A stretch of 64,000 bases of DNA, taken from positions 92,983,313-93,047,312 of the forward strand of contig ML679946.1 in assembly GCA_007922225.1 (NCBI GenBank). The letters run 5' to 3'. The first letter of the stretch is position 1. Each line of letters starts with the position of its first letter. Shown here piece by piece: positions 10,995-21,565 of this stretch. The notes beneath the pieces were generated by a model. That model did not search any database, was not told the origin of the DNA, and saw nothing but the letters and a program-made list of their open reading frames with translations. Both the position numbers and the translations under genes were made by a program. The stretch is from Emydura subglobosa. Its lineage: Eukaryota; Chordata; Testudines; Chelidae.

Positions 10995-11175
10995 TGACCA
11001 ATCAAAATTGGCAATGGAAAAAACCCTTAAACTAGTATTTCATCAGAAATGTTTGAAAAACAGAAAATATCAACTCCAAAAAAAAATTTGTGGGGAACAC
11101 TTCCATTTAAAAAAACCCAAATTTTCGACAAAATATTTTGCATGACAAATGTGGATCAGTTCTAATCCTAATACA
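10995..11175. mobile_element. Degenerate AT-rich MITE (GATCAGTTCTA end)
   Basis: Runs of AAATTTT/GAAAATT phrases end in GGATCAGTTCTAAT near 11155, resembling the TIR of the better preserved hAT MITE at 35221-35691. The left end is not resolved. Confidence 0.35.
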
Positions 11176-11299
11176 GTTTCTTTACTGCTCTGGATGTGTA
11201 TAGGGTGAGCCTCATTTTCAAGGGTGTTTCCAGCATCCTTCAGGCCTAAGGAACTGGAGTTGTCTTGCATCTCATAATGTGAACACTGCATGACTTTGG

Positions 11300-11765
11300 T
11301 CAGGTTCTAATCTGATTTACACTAGTCCGAGTTTCCAGTGGTATAAATGAGACCAAAACTAGGCTTATGTTGCCACAGCATGATCAGACCAAGCCTTTGG
11401 TACTTTGGCAATGAAGTTACCAATTCCCCTTTTTAAAAAAAAAAAAGGTGCAAGGAAGAGAAAGTTGGGTCAACAATACACATTTGTTTTCTTTAAAGTG
11501 TAAAGATAATGAAGTTGGAGGATTTACACCAGTGTCAGAGCAGAATTTGGCCCATAATAGTTCACACAGACCTCAGTTGAGCTAAGCATTTAATATGTAG
11601 TTCAGTATTTGGTTTAGGCCATCCCTGTTCATAAAAGCCCCTAACTTTATGCTCAACTTTAACCAGGAACTTGAAGTCAATAGGATTTAAGCCTGTGCCT
11701 AAAGTTAAGAAACTTGCTTAAGTTCTTTGCTGGATAGGAGATGGACTGCTGAATCAAGACCATAC
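11300..11765. repeat. Short sauropsid repeats (TTACAC/GTCAATAGG type)
   Basis: Phrases GATTTACACTAG, GGATTTACACCAGTGTCAGAGCAG and GTCAATAGGATTTAAGC belong to old, short, abundant repeats that also occur near 1.1, 19.8, 53.3 and 60.4 kb. Poly(A) of 12 lies near 11437. No gene. Confidence 0.35.
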
Positions 11766-12500
11766 AGATGGGAGGACACAACATAACCCACAATTATTCA
11801 GGTGTGGTTCCAAAGTAATTCTAGTGTTAGGTTTATTTGGGGGAGTTATTTAATTAGTTATTGCTTAACTGAGCACATTCACAAGGAAAGACTAGAGACC
11901 AGTGTATGCCAGACTATTAACTATCTTATTCCTTGCTATTTACAACTCAGCTTTTTCCTTTCATCTTCCTTTTTTTATTTGCTGGCTGGTCAGGTTCCTG
12001 GGAGCTCACTTCCCTGCCTCAGACAATGTATTTTCCTCAGGTTCTTTTATCCTGGTAACTTCAGCTGGTAATTGATTCACATATTTCACTTTCCAAGATA
12101 GCAGTGCTAAGATTACTGTGAAGAGATACAAACAGGGGAAGGTTATAAATTGCAGAAACAGATTTAGTGGATGCAAAGGGCTGCAACACAGTTGCGGGGG
12201 ACTTGCCTCCCCCTTAACACACATACAGTATTTTTAAAAAGTTGATATAAGCTCTCATCAGCTTCCGAATAAGATTCAAGCAACCATAACAGAGCATGCT
12301 GGAGACTGCTGGCGTAGCCAAGAGCCTACAACTACCTGCACATGGGACTTTGAAATTTGCTTCCTGTAGGCATTTTTGGTTACTAAACTTGATTGCTCAA
12401 ATATTCCTGGGAAGAAAACGCAGAAGGTACGTGAACCTGGTTGAAGCAAATTTTCATGAATATTTCCAGTACATTTTTGTATCCAGCTCTACTAGATTGT
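11766..12500. other. No recognisable gene
   Basis: AT-rich sequence; open frames up to 89 codons have no motif. Nothing supportable. Confidence 0.4.
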
Positions 12501-12625
12501 GAATTTAAGTTTGGGCAGGTCGGACCCAAATTTCAAAAGACTCAGCACCACATGTGTAAGCATTCATAATTGGACCCAGATTACCAAAACAACTTCCATT
12601 TAGGCATCAAAGTGCTCAGCACCCA
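12501..12625. repeat. Old interspersed repeat (TTTCAAAAGACTCAGCACC type)
   Basis: ACCCAAATTTCAAAAGACTCAGCACC, then TTTAGGCATCAAAGTGCTCAGCACC. Related phrases (TTTCAAAA, CTAAAT, GGCACC) recur at 22.7, 25.7, 38.4 and 58.1 kb. Family name not known to me. Confidence 0.35.
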
Positions 12626-12819
12626 GCAGTTCCTGTTGTAACACTTATTCTGTATGCCTCCCAAATAGTCTCCCAGGCATGACTCTGCCTCACCCTTCTC
12701 CTTCTAGTTATTTTATGGATCCCTTTCTTTCTTCGCTCTTCGTTCTTCTCCCTCACCACTCTCTGCGGTTCCCATCGGCGCAGTGCAGTGAAGATGGCGC
12801 GCAGAAGAGGACCAGAGAG

Positions 12820-12871
12820 GTTGACGGGAGTTACGCAAGTTCTTTGCATAGCTTGCGTAACTCCCGTCGAC
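12820..12871. repeat. 20-bp-stem hairpin
   Basis: Left arm GTTGACGGGAGTTACGCAAG at 12820-12839, right arm CTTGCGTAACTCCCGTCGAC at 12852-12871, loop of 12. The arms pair at all 20 positions with one G-T wobble. It lies 9 bases from the distal inverted-repeat arm. Confidence 0.95.
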
Positions 12872-12880
12872 TGCCGCCGT

Positions 12881-12978
12881 GATCATTTGCTTGTCCAATA
12901 TGACCCTTGTAATAGATTGGGGTCAACCCTCATCATTGGCCTCAGAGGGTGGCCATACCTCTTCGCAATCCACGGTAA
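12881..12978 (+). repeat. 98-bp inverted repeat, distal arm
   Basis: Inverse of 10093-10190 with two mismatches. The homology starts at GATCATTTGC and stops at CACGGTAA. The two arms are about 2.7 kb apart and in opposite orientation. Confidence 0.85.
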
Positions 12979-13289
12979 ATGTAGACAGGGTCTGTGGTCC
13001 TCTGTTTGTTCTTCTTCCTGTCTTCCCCTTTCTCTGTTACTGGTTCTTTTCTTTCCTCCTCTAAGTTTCATACCAGAATGGATAGTGAATAACAGCTCAG
13101 ATACACCGTCACCTTCTCCAGCAAAAAAAAACTAGAGGAGGTGGCCAAAGGAAGGCAAATAATGTGAGATTCAACTTGTGGTGTCTCCTTTATTCAAAGG
13201 GAGCTGCAGAGTAGACAGGGATGAATCTGCCTGTGTAATGGATCATTTTATAAGTTCAGCTTTACTGAATGCTTTCGCAGCTAAATTTT

Positions 13290-13460
13290 GGAGAAATTCA
13301 TAGATTCATGTATATTAAAGCCAGAAAACTATTGAGATTATCCAGTTGGACATTCTGCGTAATGCAAACTGCTTGAGCTAGAGCATCTCTTAGTACGATA
13401 ACCAATCTCGATCTAAAGATTGTGAAATGTTAGGTAGTTTTTGTCTAAGTTAGGACTTCA
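13290..13460 (-). mobile_element. CR1-like 3' end fragment
   Basis: TTCATAGATTCATG followed by AAAGCCAGAAAACTATTGAGATTATC matches the start of an inverted CR1-like 3' end (usual ATAGATTC...AAGGCCAGAAGGGACC). Strongly diverged. Confidence 0.5.
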
Positions 13461-14685
13461 GGATCTGGCCCATTATCGTTATTTGTGGAGGATCTACCCT
13501 GTGTTTGACCCTGGACAAAGAAAATATAGTTGCCCATGTTCCAGGTAGCTAAAGAGCCTGATCCTATAAGGCGTAGAGTACCCTCACCTGCTATAGATGT
13601 CGGTGAAAGTTGAGGGTGCTCCAGATCTCAGGATCAGGGCCTGGTATTCAAACTACATTATGTTTCTCTTTCAAAAAGGAGTGAAAAGGATTTTGCTGCA
13701 ATATGGCTGTGCAGATGCAAGACGCTTGTAATTGCCCAATTTAACCGTATAAAATAACACACATTTGGAATTGCATTTTTGGAAGCTGTTTTGAAACAGA
13801 CCAAACTTGAGTCAGCATCCATCTGACTTTATTTAGTTGTTGTGATAGCATTGTTTGAAGTGGTTTCTTTCAGTTCTGGCTGGGGCTCATAAACCAGTCA
13901 GCAATGATACAAGCTGCCACCCACAGTTAACTCAGAGGTAAGCAATGCACAGCTGGAAACAGTCATTGCTCTAGAAAGAGCAGCAGCAGAGTGAAAGAAG
14001 AAATTGATGACTCATGCCTTTGGCTAGTTTGGTTTTCAGGAATTCACTGGTTTATGAAAAGATGAAATCTAGAGTTGCTTGATTATATAGGGAAAGCTGT
14101 CAGTATCCTGTAGAAGTGATTGTCTACTCAAAAACCTAAGTATTTGTATCTGACATACATAATATTAAATTCCCTTGATTTCTATAATTCAGACTCTTGT
14201 CTAATTTTACTAGGCACAGTTTAGAGAAAATATGGGGAGGGGATGTGGTAACTGTCAATGAATACTTCAGAGGAAAGAAGGAAGTGCCAGAGAACTGTAT
14301 TTTAAGATGTTTAAAGAAAAGAGAAATTAAAGAAGAGTAATTGGCTGAAAAGAAAGGAAGGCTATATAAAGTTTTGCCCGACATCTAACTAAAATAACAA
14401 TGAAACCAGTGGAACAATGCAATCATTTGCCAAAATAAATTAGGGCTTAATCTTGCAAAATGCTAAACAGAGTGATAAGGCCTTTGACAAAGATCCTAGG
14501 ACCAATCTGAGGATTCTGTATCTTTTTTCCTCCTATTTTGTTTAACAAACTCTGTGAAAATAAGATAGTAAATATCTCATCATTTAATTAAGCCATATTT
14601 TGCTCTTGTTAGTGCTTCTCTGTGGTTTCTAATAACAAAGAATGTCATGTGTCATTAATTGTTTGTCTTACAGTAGCATGAAGGG
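13461..14685. other. No recognisable gene
   Basis: AT-rich. 13560-13640 contains GATCAGGGCCTGG-like phrases of old repeats. Open frames are short and motif-free. Confidence 0.4.
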
Positions 14686-14689
14686 GTGT

Positions 14690-14968
14690 CAAATGAGATT
14701 AGGATCTCATTGTATGGGGTACTGTACAAACACATAAGAGATAATCTTTGCCCCCAAAGAAAGTAAAAATTCAAACAGACAGGACAGACAAGGTATAAGA
14801 GAGAGTATGTAGCATTATCCCTCGTTGTTGGGGGAATTGAGGTACAGATAGATTAAGTGACTTGACAAAGGTCACACAGGAGTCTGTGGAAGAGGTGTGA
14901 ACTGAACACAGATTTCCTGAGTTCCTGCCTGGTACTTTAGTCATCAGTCCATTCTTCCACTCATACAC
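14690..14968 (-). mobile_element. MIR-type CORE-SINE with adjoining short repeat
   Basis: GAGGTACAGATAGATTAAGTGACTTGACAAAGGTCACACAGGA is the inverted CORE region of a MIR element. It is followed by CAGATTTCCTGAGTTCCTGCCTGG..TTTAGTCATCAGTCC, the inverted tRNA-like head. Upstream, TCATTGTATGGGGTACTGTACAAACAC is the commonly linked GTGCTAGGTGCTGTACAAACA block. Confidence 0.7.
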
Positions 14969-15660
14969 CTATGATAGTTACATAACAAACTTTTTACCAG
15001 CAGAAGTTCAAAACATGCGGTCTCTATAAATATTTTTGCTTTGCAAAAACCTCCCTAAATAATACTTCTCTATACATACTACAGCATAAAAGAACTCCTG
15101 CATTCCTGTTGCAGAAAGTAGTTAAAAGCAGGCCACAAATAAAATAGAGCTTCTATTCAATGAAAGCATTTCAAGAATAAGTTACTGACTCAAGGTACAG
15201 TACTATATATAGTCATCTTTTATTGATCAAGTTAGTTTTAATTCCCACCCACCCTTTCCCCAACTGAATTATAGTAAGACTCTCTTTCTTTTTTCCTAAG
15301 CTCAATTATTCCTTGTTTTTCTGCTCCACTCACCCCGAAATTGACAACAGCAAAGGTCATGTAGGTCATGCTTAGTTAGTCACAAATGCCATAGCACATT
15401 ATCTGTGACACAGAATATAATGATCTTTTCACAAGTGGCAATTAGTAAGAATACCTCCAATCAATTCTATTTAGAATTCAACATTTGTAATGTGGTTGAA
15501 GCTGAAGTATTATGGCCATGAGGCTCTGAAATATTGACAGGCTTAAATCTGACACTAAATATGCATGGATTTAGTGTTTAATAGTAACATTCAAAAATCT
15601 GAATTTCATAAGAAAGAACATCGTGTAAACATTTCTGAATATTTGAAAAAGCATTTTTGT
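14969..15660. other. No recognisable gene
   Basis: AT-rich, no motif or repeat identified. Confidence 0.4.
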
Positions 15661-15674
15661 AATACTGAATACTG

Positions 15675-16077
15675 TCGATTGTAAAAATACTTGGCACTTA
15701 GACAACACCTTCCTTCTCAGGATCTCAGAGTACTTCAGAGACATTAATTGATTAAGTTGCTAAAATAAGTAAGTAGTATTAGCCATATATTATAGATGAA
15801 CTCCTCATCTCAAGAAGGTAGGTATCAGAAATTCTATTTTATCAATCCTGGGAAAGATAGGTAAACACCCCTCTAAGATATTATTATCATACCTATTAAA
15901 ACTGAGGGATATGGAGGTATGGAGAAGGTAGGTTTCAAATTTTCAAAAATGGGGTCTAATTTGGGGTGTGTCTATTTCTAGTTGCCCAGTGTTACTATAT
16001 CAAGTGAGTTTCAGGTGGTCTGGATTACAGCCCCAGATCTCCTGACTCCCAGTTCTGTGCTTCAATCACAAGTCATA
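15675..16077. mobile_element. MIR-type SINE fragments
   Basis: TTCTCAGGATCTCAGAGTACTTCAGAGAC, TATTATAGATGA and, at the right end, GATCTCCTGACTCCCAGTTCTGTGCTTCAATCAC (an inverted tRNA-like head) are old MIR-type blocks, broken up by diverged sequence. Confidence 0.5.
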
Positions 16078-16262
16078 GAATCATAGAAGATTAGGGTTAG
16101 AAGGGACTTCAGGAGGTCATCTAGTCCAACCCTTTGCTTAAAGCAGGACCAACCCCAACTAAACCATCCCAGCCAGGGCTTTGTCAAGCTGCACCTTAAA
16201 AATCTCTAAGGAAGGAGATTCCATCAGTTCCCTAGGTAACCCAGGTAAACTAGGTAAGTCAT
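16078..16262 (-). mobile_element. CR1 3' end fragment
   Basis: TCATAGAATCATAGAAGATTAGGG..AGAAGGGACTTCAGGAGGTCATCTAGTCCAACCC is the standard inverted CR1 3' terminus, with ATAGAATC tail units at its left edge. It is truncated after about 185 bp, as is usual for CR1. Confidence 0.9.
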
Positions 16263-16970
16263 TCCTTCCGTCCCTCCACAACTAGATAGAGATTTAAAAG
16301 CTAAGTTTGGGTATCTGCAGATTGACACTGAAAGGATCCTGGATCACCAATAAACAATCCTATTTGATATGAGTGCTTATTTCCCACAATGCCATAGTCA
16401 TAGGATCTTTTTTTGCCAAGTTAACTTTCCTGTACATAATGGTCTCTGGTTGTAGCAGTTAGTGAAAGATGTCTTTGGATTGAAATGGCTTTAGGTTTGA
16501 TGATCGAAGATTTCACTATGCTCCAATACGCTGAAAATGACCAGATGTTGGAATTTCTACTTACTTCTTTTTAATAAATCTGTTTTTCTGTCTTTTGTCT
16601 TGAAGCTACAAAAGCCCAGGCTGATGATTTCTCAGTCTCAGTGAAAGACTGGCTCTCAATCCTTCATGATATTTATATGGGAGATGATATATGGTAACTC
16701 GGATGAAGGGCACACAGAGAAATCAAGCTAGTCCCACAACAGTGTGGCCACAAGACTAATGGGATGAGCACAGAAATGAGGTTTGAAGGGACAGAAATAA
16801 AATGATCCAACTCCTTTAAAATGACAGAAAAGCATGAGGAGTCCTGCCTGCTTTATATGAATACCGATTTCACTGACATTCAGCCCATAATTAGACTTTT
16901 GTGCCCCCCTGAAATAGAGTCTGGCTGTACACTGTATTTAGCAACTTTTAAACCTATATGCAGCCTATAC
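16263..16970. other. No recognisable gene
   Basis: AT-rich; short open frames only. Confidence 0.4.
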
Positions 16971-16977
16971 TACATAT

Positions 16978-17021
16978 ACCATAGTATCTGAGCATCTTGA
17001 ATGACACTCAGATACTATGGT
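16978..17021. repeat. Perfect 15-bp inverted repeat (hairpin)
   Basis: ACCATAGTATCTGAG (16978-16992) and CTCAGATACTATGGT (17007-17021) are exact reverse complements with a 14-base loop. The right arm plus GATGAGAGGCATATGAGTA matches the 3' part of MIR-linked repeats (usual CAGATACTATGGTGATG), so it may be two such ends head to head. Confidence 0.95.
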
Positions 17022-17327
17022 GATGAGAGGCATATGAGTACCAGGATGGAGTTTCATGGATCATATGATTTCACTGCAGGAACAGACAAGCAAGTTGGCT
17101 CCATCTCCATTGACCCTTTGCCGACATGGAAATAGCTATTTACTGCACTCCTCTATGAATGCCTGGGATACGGAATCATCTACATGTTTGATGAGAGGGA
17201 ATTATTAGTCTGGCAAACTCATATCCCTTTGCTTCCTCTGGTAGCTCTTGAACACCCTGTAGCACAGGCTACCCAGGTAGAGCATCAGTAGCACTACAAT
17301 TAACATATGGATGCATCGTAATTCCTT

Positions 17328-17341
17328 CCCCCCCCCCCCCC
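17328..17341 (+). repeat. Poly(C) tract
   Basis: Fourteen consecutive C residues. Confidence 0.95.
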
Positions 17342-17870
17342 TCCATTCCTAAAGATGGCTTGAATTATTTCCTGATTTTTTTTTTTCAAATTGCAAAAAC
17401 TTTTGCAAGATGACAAGAGGGAAAAAGAGTAATATATTAGACATGGTAAGATAAAGTGAGTGTCCATTAAACAAGCAATGTGTCTGTACTTATATGAATG
17501 TAACAGACAATAAATTCTTTCTTTGCATTCGGTCAGCAACCATTACAGCTATTTAATCGTACCATAAAAAAAATACACTGGTTTGAATGGGTAACTTAAC
17601 AGAGTGTAGCATCAATTCATCCTCAAAAATAAACATCTCCTTTCCACACACTGTTAATGGAGAAACTATTTTTGAGGTCCCTATAGATCCCAAAATATGT
17701 GTGGCCTTTTCTGGCGTTCAGTTCACAAAAGTCTATATATGCTGACTGCCCAGGAGACAAGTTGCTGTTTGTCCAATAGCAAGGAAAAAGCTAAATTACT
17801 CACCTGTACTTCGAGATGGAGGAACTTGTGTAACTGAGCTTCTCATTCCCTATGTACTGCAACGCCTTAT
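17342..17870. other. No recognisable gene
   Basis: AT-rich; a frame of 79 codons on the minus strand reads through the C tract and is not credible. Confidence 0.4.
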
Positions 17871-17874
17871 CCTT

Positions 17875-18175
17875 CCTCTTATCATTATTATTTATTTGTA
17901 TTAACGTAGCAGGTGAGGTCCCAGATGACATCAAGGTTCCTTTGGGTGTAATATATACACATAGTAAGAGTCTCTGACCCAAACAGCTTACTATCTAAAT
18001 AGACAAGACAAAAAACAAGTGAATTATAAATATCCCCATTTCAAAGGTGGACAAATAGGGCACAGAAAGATTGTGACTTGCCTAAAGCCACCCAGAGAGA
18101 CAACAACAGAGTCAGGAATCGAACCCCTGTCTCCTAACTACATGTCCACTCCCTTAATCACAAAACCATTTTTAT
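17875..18175 (-). mobile_element. MIR-type CORE-SINE
   Basis: ATTATTATTTATTTGTATT, then ACCCAAACAGCTTACTATCTAAATAG, CCCATTTCAAAGGTGGACAAATAGGGCACAGAAAG, TTGTGACTTGCCTAAAGCCACCCAGAG and GTCAGGAATCGAACCCCTGTCTCCTAACTACATGTCCACTCCC form a nearly complete inverted MIR, with the tRNA-like head at the right. Confidence 0.8.
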
Positions 18176-19744
18176 AACCTAATTATACTCATTTTCTTTT
18201 CCTCTTTCTTCCCTCCTCTGAGGTCTGGGCATTCTTGCTTGCAGCTGTTTTCTGGGGTTTACAGTATGCTTCTTTTCAAGGCCAGGTAACTTTAATCTGG
18301 AGAAAGCCCAGAGTGAGTTACTAGCAATGACCTCTCCTTGACCCTCATTTCAAATGCATGTAACATTAAACATTAACCAGCCAAAGAACTAAAACCTTAA
18401 AAGCAGCCAGACGTAAGGGAGAATCAAAGCAACAATGGCATGCAACATGCCACTGGACAAATACGCAAATACCAAAGATGCTGCTCTTGTCTGGTCTATT
18501 ACAGCATTACACTTCCACTTGAAAGTCTTTGAACGGAGGCAACCTACTTTTTTGCCTTTGCTATCCTTGAATCTTTGCATAAGGAAAAGGCCACACACAA
18601 AAAATTGAAAGCAGTGGATTTCACTGTAAATCTCACTGAAGGCATTCTTTTAAAACACAAAGCTGAAAGGATTTCTTAGCTGTTGGAAATTCTAGTAACA
18701 TATACTTTCTTCTGATAGTAATTCAGGCCAAAAAATATTTGCCTGATTTTTTTGTCTGTATGTCTAATGTCCTTGTTTCCAGCTTACCGGAGGCACCTCA
18801 TAATGCCTGCTGTCAACTCATTTGTGATGCGTTAACCATAGTTGAAAAATGGTTGACTGGCTTGTTTTGTAATGCACACATTGTTAAGGATTATCTATTC
18901 GCATTAGCCTCTGGGAACAGAGTGTCTGCAGGATTCTAATTAAAAGAAAACATACACAGTCAAATTAAGCATTTCCTAAAAAGGAAATATGTATACTAAT
19001 TTTCTCCCTTAGCCTTTTTAGAAATGGGGGGAGCAGATAGCAAAGAACCCTTCAAAGCCATTCAGTAGCCGTAAACTAGCCTCATATCCATTGGCATCCC
19101 CAAACCCATCTCTGAAGGCTTAATGATATTTTCACATGAGATCCAAAGCAGTCAGTCTTCAAGGGAAGTTATTGCATCTGGTGAAAAAAGTAAAATTGAC
19201 ATTTTTTGACAGGACCCTTAAGTATGCTCTTCCCAGGAGGGTTGTAATGTAGAAAAGGCTGAGCAGGTGGCAATAATCAGCATTACATACATTTGAGCAT
19301 TTTCTATAACATGGATTACCAGGGATTTTTCTTCCTCTCCTCAGGGAGACTTGCAAGAATTGTAAGTGTTTTCAGAGCACTTGGATAGCATTTCTATCGT
19401 CAGTTTCACAGCTGTAGCTAAGATGCTTTAAAAAAATATATAAAAACAGCCCCATCCTCTCCCAAGACATAAAAGGGGAGGGGTGTGGATTCCTGATTTT
19501 CCCCTCTCAGCCCCTATTGTGCCTGTACAACAGATTGTTTTTATTTGCTAATGGCTACGGATATCCCATTTAGTTTTTTTTTAAGTTGTACTCAAGCGTT
19601 AGTAAACCATGGTTAATCTGTGAAGGTTGAATGTTACAAACATTTCTCAGAATCAATTAGTGGGAAAAAGTAACGAGCACGGATACCCTGTTATTGTGGG
19701 GATGGAAAGGAAAGGTAAAAATATTGCTTCTCCACTCTTTAACC
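18176..19744. other. No recognisable gene
   Basis: AT-rich sequence without identified repeats. Frames under 70 codons. Confidence 0.4.
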
Positions 19745-20040
19745 TATATAAGTCAGGAGTAATTCTGCAGAAGACAGCAGCCAAAAGTCTTACTCACACA
19801 AATGGTCCCAGTGAAGTCAATGTAATTAAACCTATGTAAGACTAGTGTACTGATTCTTTTCTTTCTTAAACCATTTTAGACCAATTTAGTGCTATTGATT
19901 TTATTTATTGGTATTGGAGTAGAGCCAACAGACTACGATCAGGTTCAGGGGCCCCATAGTGCTGTGCTGTACACACCCACATAATGCAAAGATGATCCCT
20001 GCTCCAAAGACTTTATAACCTAAGATGCAACAACTGAGGT
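19745..20040. mobile_element. Old short repeat plus MIR-linked SINE end
   Basis: 19745-19840 has AGTCAGGAGTAATTCTGCAGAAG and GTGAAGTCAATG. 19890-20035 has TTATTTATTGGTATTGGAGTAG, CCCCATAGTGCTGTGCTGTACACACC and GATCCCTGCTCCAAAGACTTTATAACCTAAG, the MIR-associated block. Confidence 0.55.
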
Positions 20041-20147
20041 AGTGAAATGCATGGAGTTGTACAGCACTTTGGGATTGTAAAATATTATTTAGAATAGAAA
20101 TACCTCCAGCAATGAACCATTCTCAATCTCAATATGCCCTGGAATCT

Positions 20148-21105
20148 TCATAGATTCCAAGGGCAGAAGGGACCATTATGATCATCTAGTCTGATCTCCA
20201 ATATAATACGAGCCATAGAACGTCCCTCAAAATTCCTAGAGCAGATCTTTTAGAAAACAGCAAATCTTGTTTAAAAATAGTCAGTGATGGAGAATCCCCC
20301 ATGACTCTTAGTAAATCATTCCACTGGTTAATTATACCTTTTTAACAATCAGAGTATCTTAATTACAGTCTGAATTTGATTGAAGAAACCATTATTAAAT
20401 ATTTGTACCTCATGTAGATATTAGACTGTAATCAAGCCCCCCTTTAAACTAAACAGATTGAACTCCTTCAGTCCATCAGTATAAAGCATGATGTCTAATC
20501 CTTTAATCATTCTTGTGGCTCTTCCTTGAATTGTGAACACCAGTACTGGACACAGTATTTCAGCAGTCACACTAGTACCAAATACAGAGGTAAAATAACC
20601 TCTTTATGCCCGCTTGAGATTCCCCTGTTTATGTGTCTAAGGATTGTTTTAGCTCTCTTGCCACATCATCACACTGGAGCTCATGTTCTGCTGATTGTCC
20701 ACCATGACCTCCAAATCTTTATTCAGAGTTACTGCTTCCCATCCTTTAAGTATGGCCTACATTCTTTGTTCCTAGATGTATACATTTACATTTAGCCATA
20801 TTAACTCATATTGTTTGATTGTACCCATTTATGAAGGGATCCAGAGTACTATGTATCAGAGTCCAAGCCTCTTCATTATTTACCACTCCTCCAACTATTG
20901 TGTCATCTGCAAACTTTATCAGTGATGATTTTATGTTTCTTTCATGTCATCAATAAAATTTTAAAGAGCATAGGGCCAAGAACCAATCCTGTGAACTCCC
21001 TAGAAACACACCTGTTTGATGAGGCTTCCCCTATAACAATTACATTTTGAGATCTATCAGTTAACCAACTTTTAATCCATTTAATGTGTGCCACATATAA
21101 TTTTA
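20148..21105 (-). mobile_element. CR1 fragment (RT C-terminus and 3' UTR)
   Basis: The left end TTCATAGATTCCAAGGGCAGAAGGGACCATTATGATCATC is an inverted CR1 3' terminus. Inverted RT sequence follows: ATTCTTGTGGCTCTTCC (QRRATRMI), CTGGACACAGTATTTCAGC, TCATCTGCAAACTTTATCA (KFADDT region) and GGGCCAAGAACC (GSVLGP region). Truncated at the 5' side near 21.1 kb, about 0.95 kb long. Confidence 0.85.
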
Positions 21106-21174
21106 GATTATACGGAAGTCTAAGTATATTATATTCATGTTCTTCTTATTCCTAATAGCATCATAGCTAGTGTG

Positions 21175-21565
21175 CAGAGCTGACTGAAAACACTTCCACT
21201 GATAGATGCCATTTTGATGAAACCACCTTTTTTGTGAAATTATATCTATTTTAGTAAAATTTTTCTTTAAAAAAATGGAAAAACCTGTTGTGAACACTTC
21301 AAAATATCCAGTTTAAACATTTTCTGAACAGAAAGTTTTGATTTTTCATTTTGAAACTACTTCTCATTTCAAAATTTGTTTTATATGTAACAATAAATTT
21401 AAAATGGGTAAAACTGAAAAAAAAATCTTCATTTGAACCAAAGTGAATTTTTTTCAGATGTTCCTTTCATGAAATATTTTGAAATGTTGGCTTTTTCTCC
21501 TGATTTGGAACACTTATTTTTTCCAAAATTTTTCATGGGACAGAAAATCCAGTGGATTTTCAGTG
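21175..21565. mobile_element. Degenerate AT-rich hAT-like MITE
   Basis: Starts CAGAGCTGACTGAAAACAC, like TAGAGYTGGTYG at 35221, and runs through TTTTGAAA, AAAATTT and TTTTTCATGGGACAG phrases typical of this AT-rich family. Right terminus not resolved. Confidence 0.45.

Larger units (their letters stand above)
12640..13135 (+). other. CpG-containing, exon-like segment of unknown origin
   Basis: Unlike its AT-rich surroundings this stretch holds CpG-rich sequence (CCATCGGCGCAG, AAGATGGCGCGC) followed by a strong hairpin, the distal inverted-repeat arm, a pyrimidine-rich tract (CTTCTTCCTGTCTTCCCC) and a terminal A tract near 13122. One frame is open for 115 codons from 12788 but has no domain and reads through both the hairpin and the repeat arm, so a real gene is unlikely. 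It could be a retroposed transcript or a fragment of an unnamed repeat. Confidence 0.35.

Noticed and set aside
12788..13135. Frame of 115 codons starting at ATG in CpG-rich context
   Set aside because: Reads through a hairpin and through the inverted-repeat arm, so kept only as an exon-like segment, not a gene.
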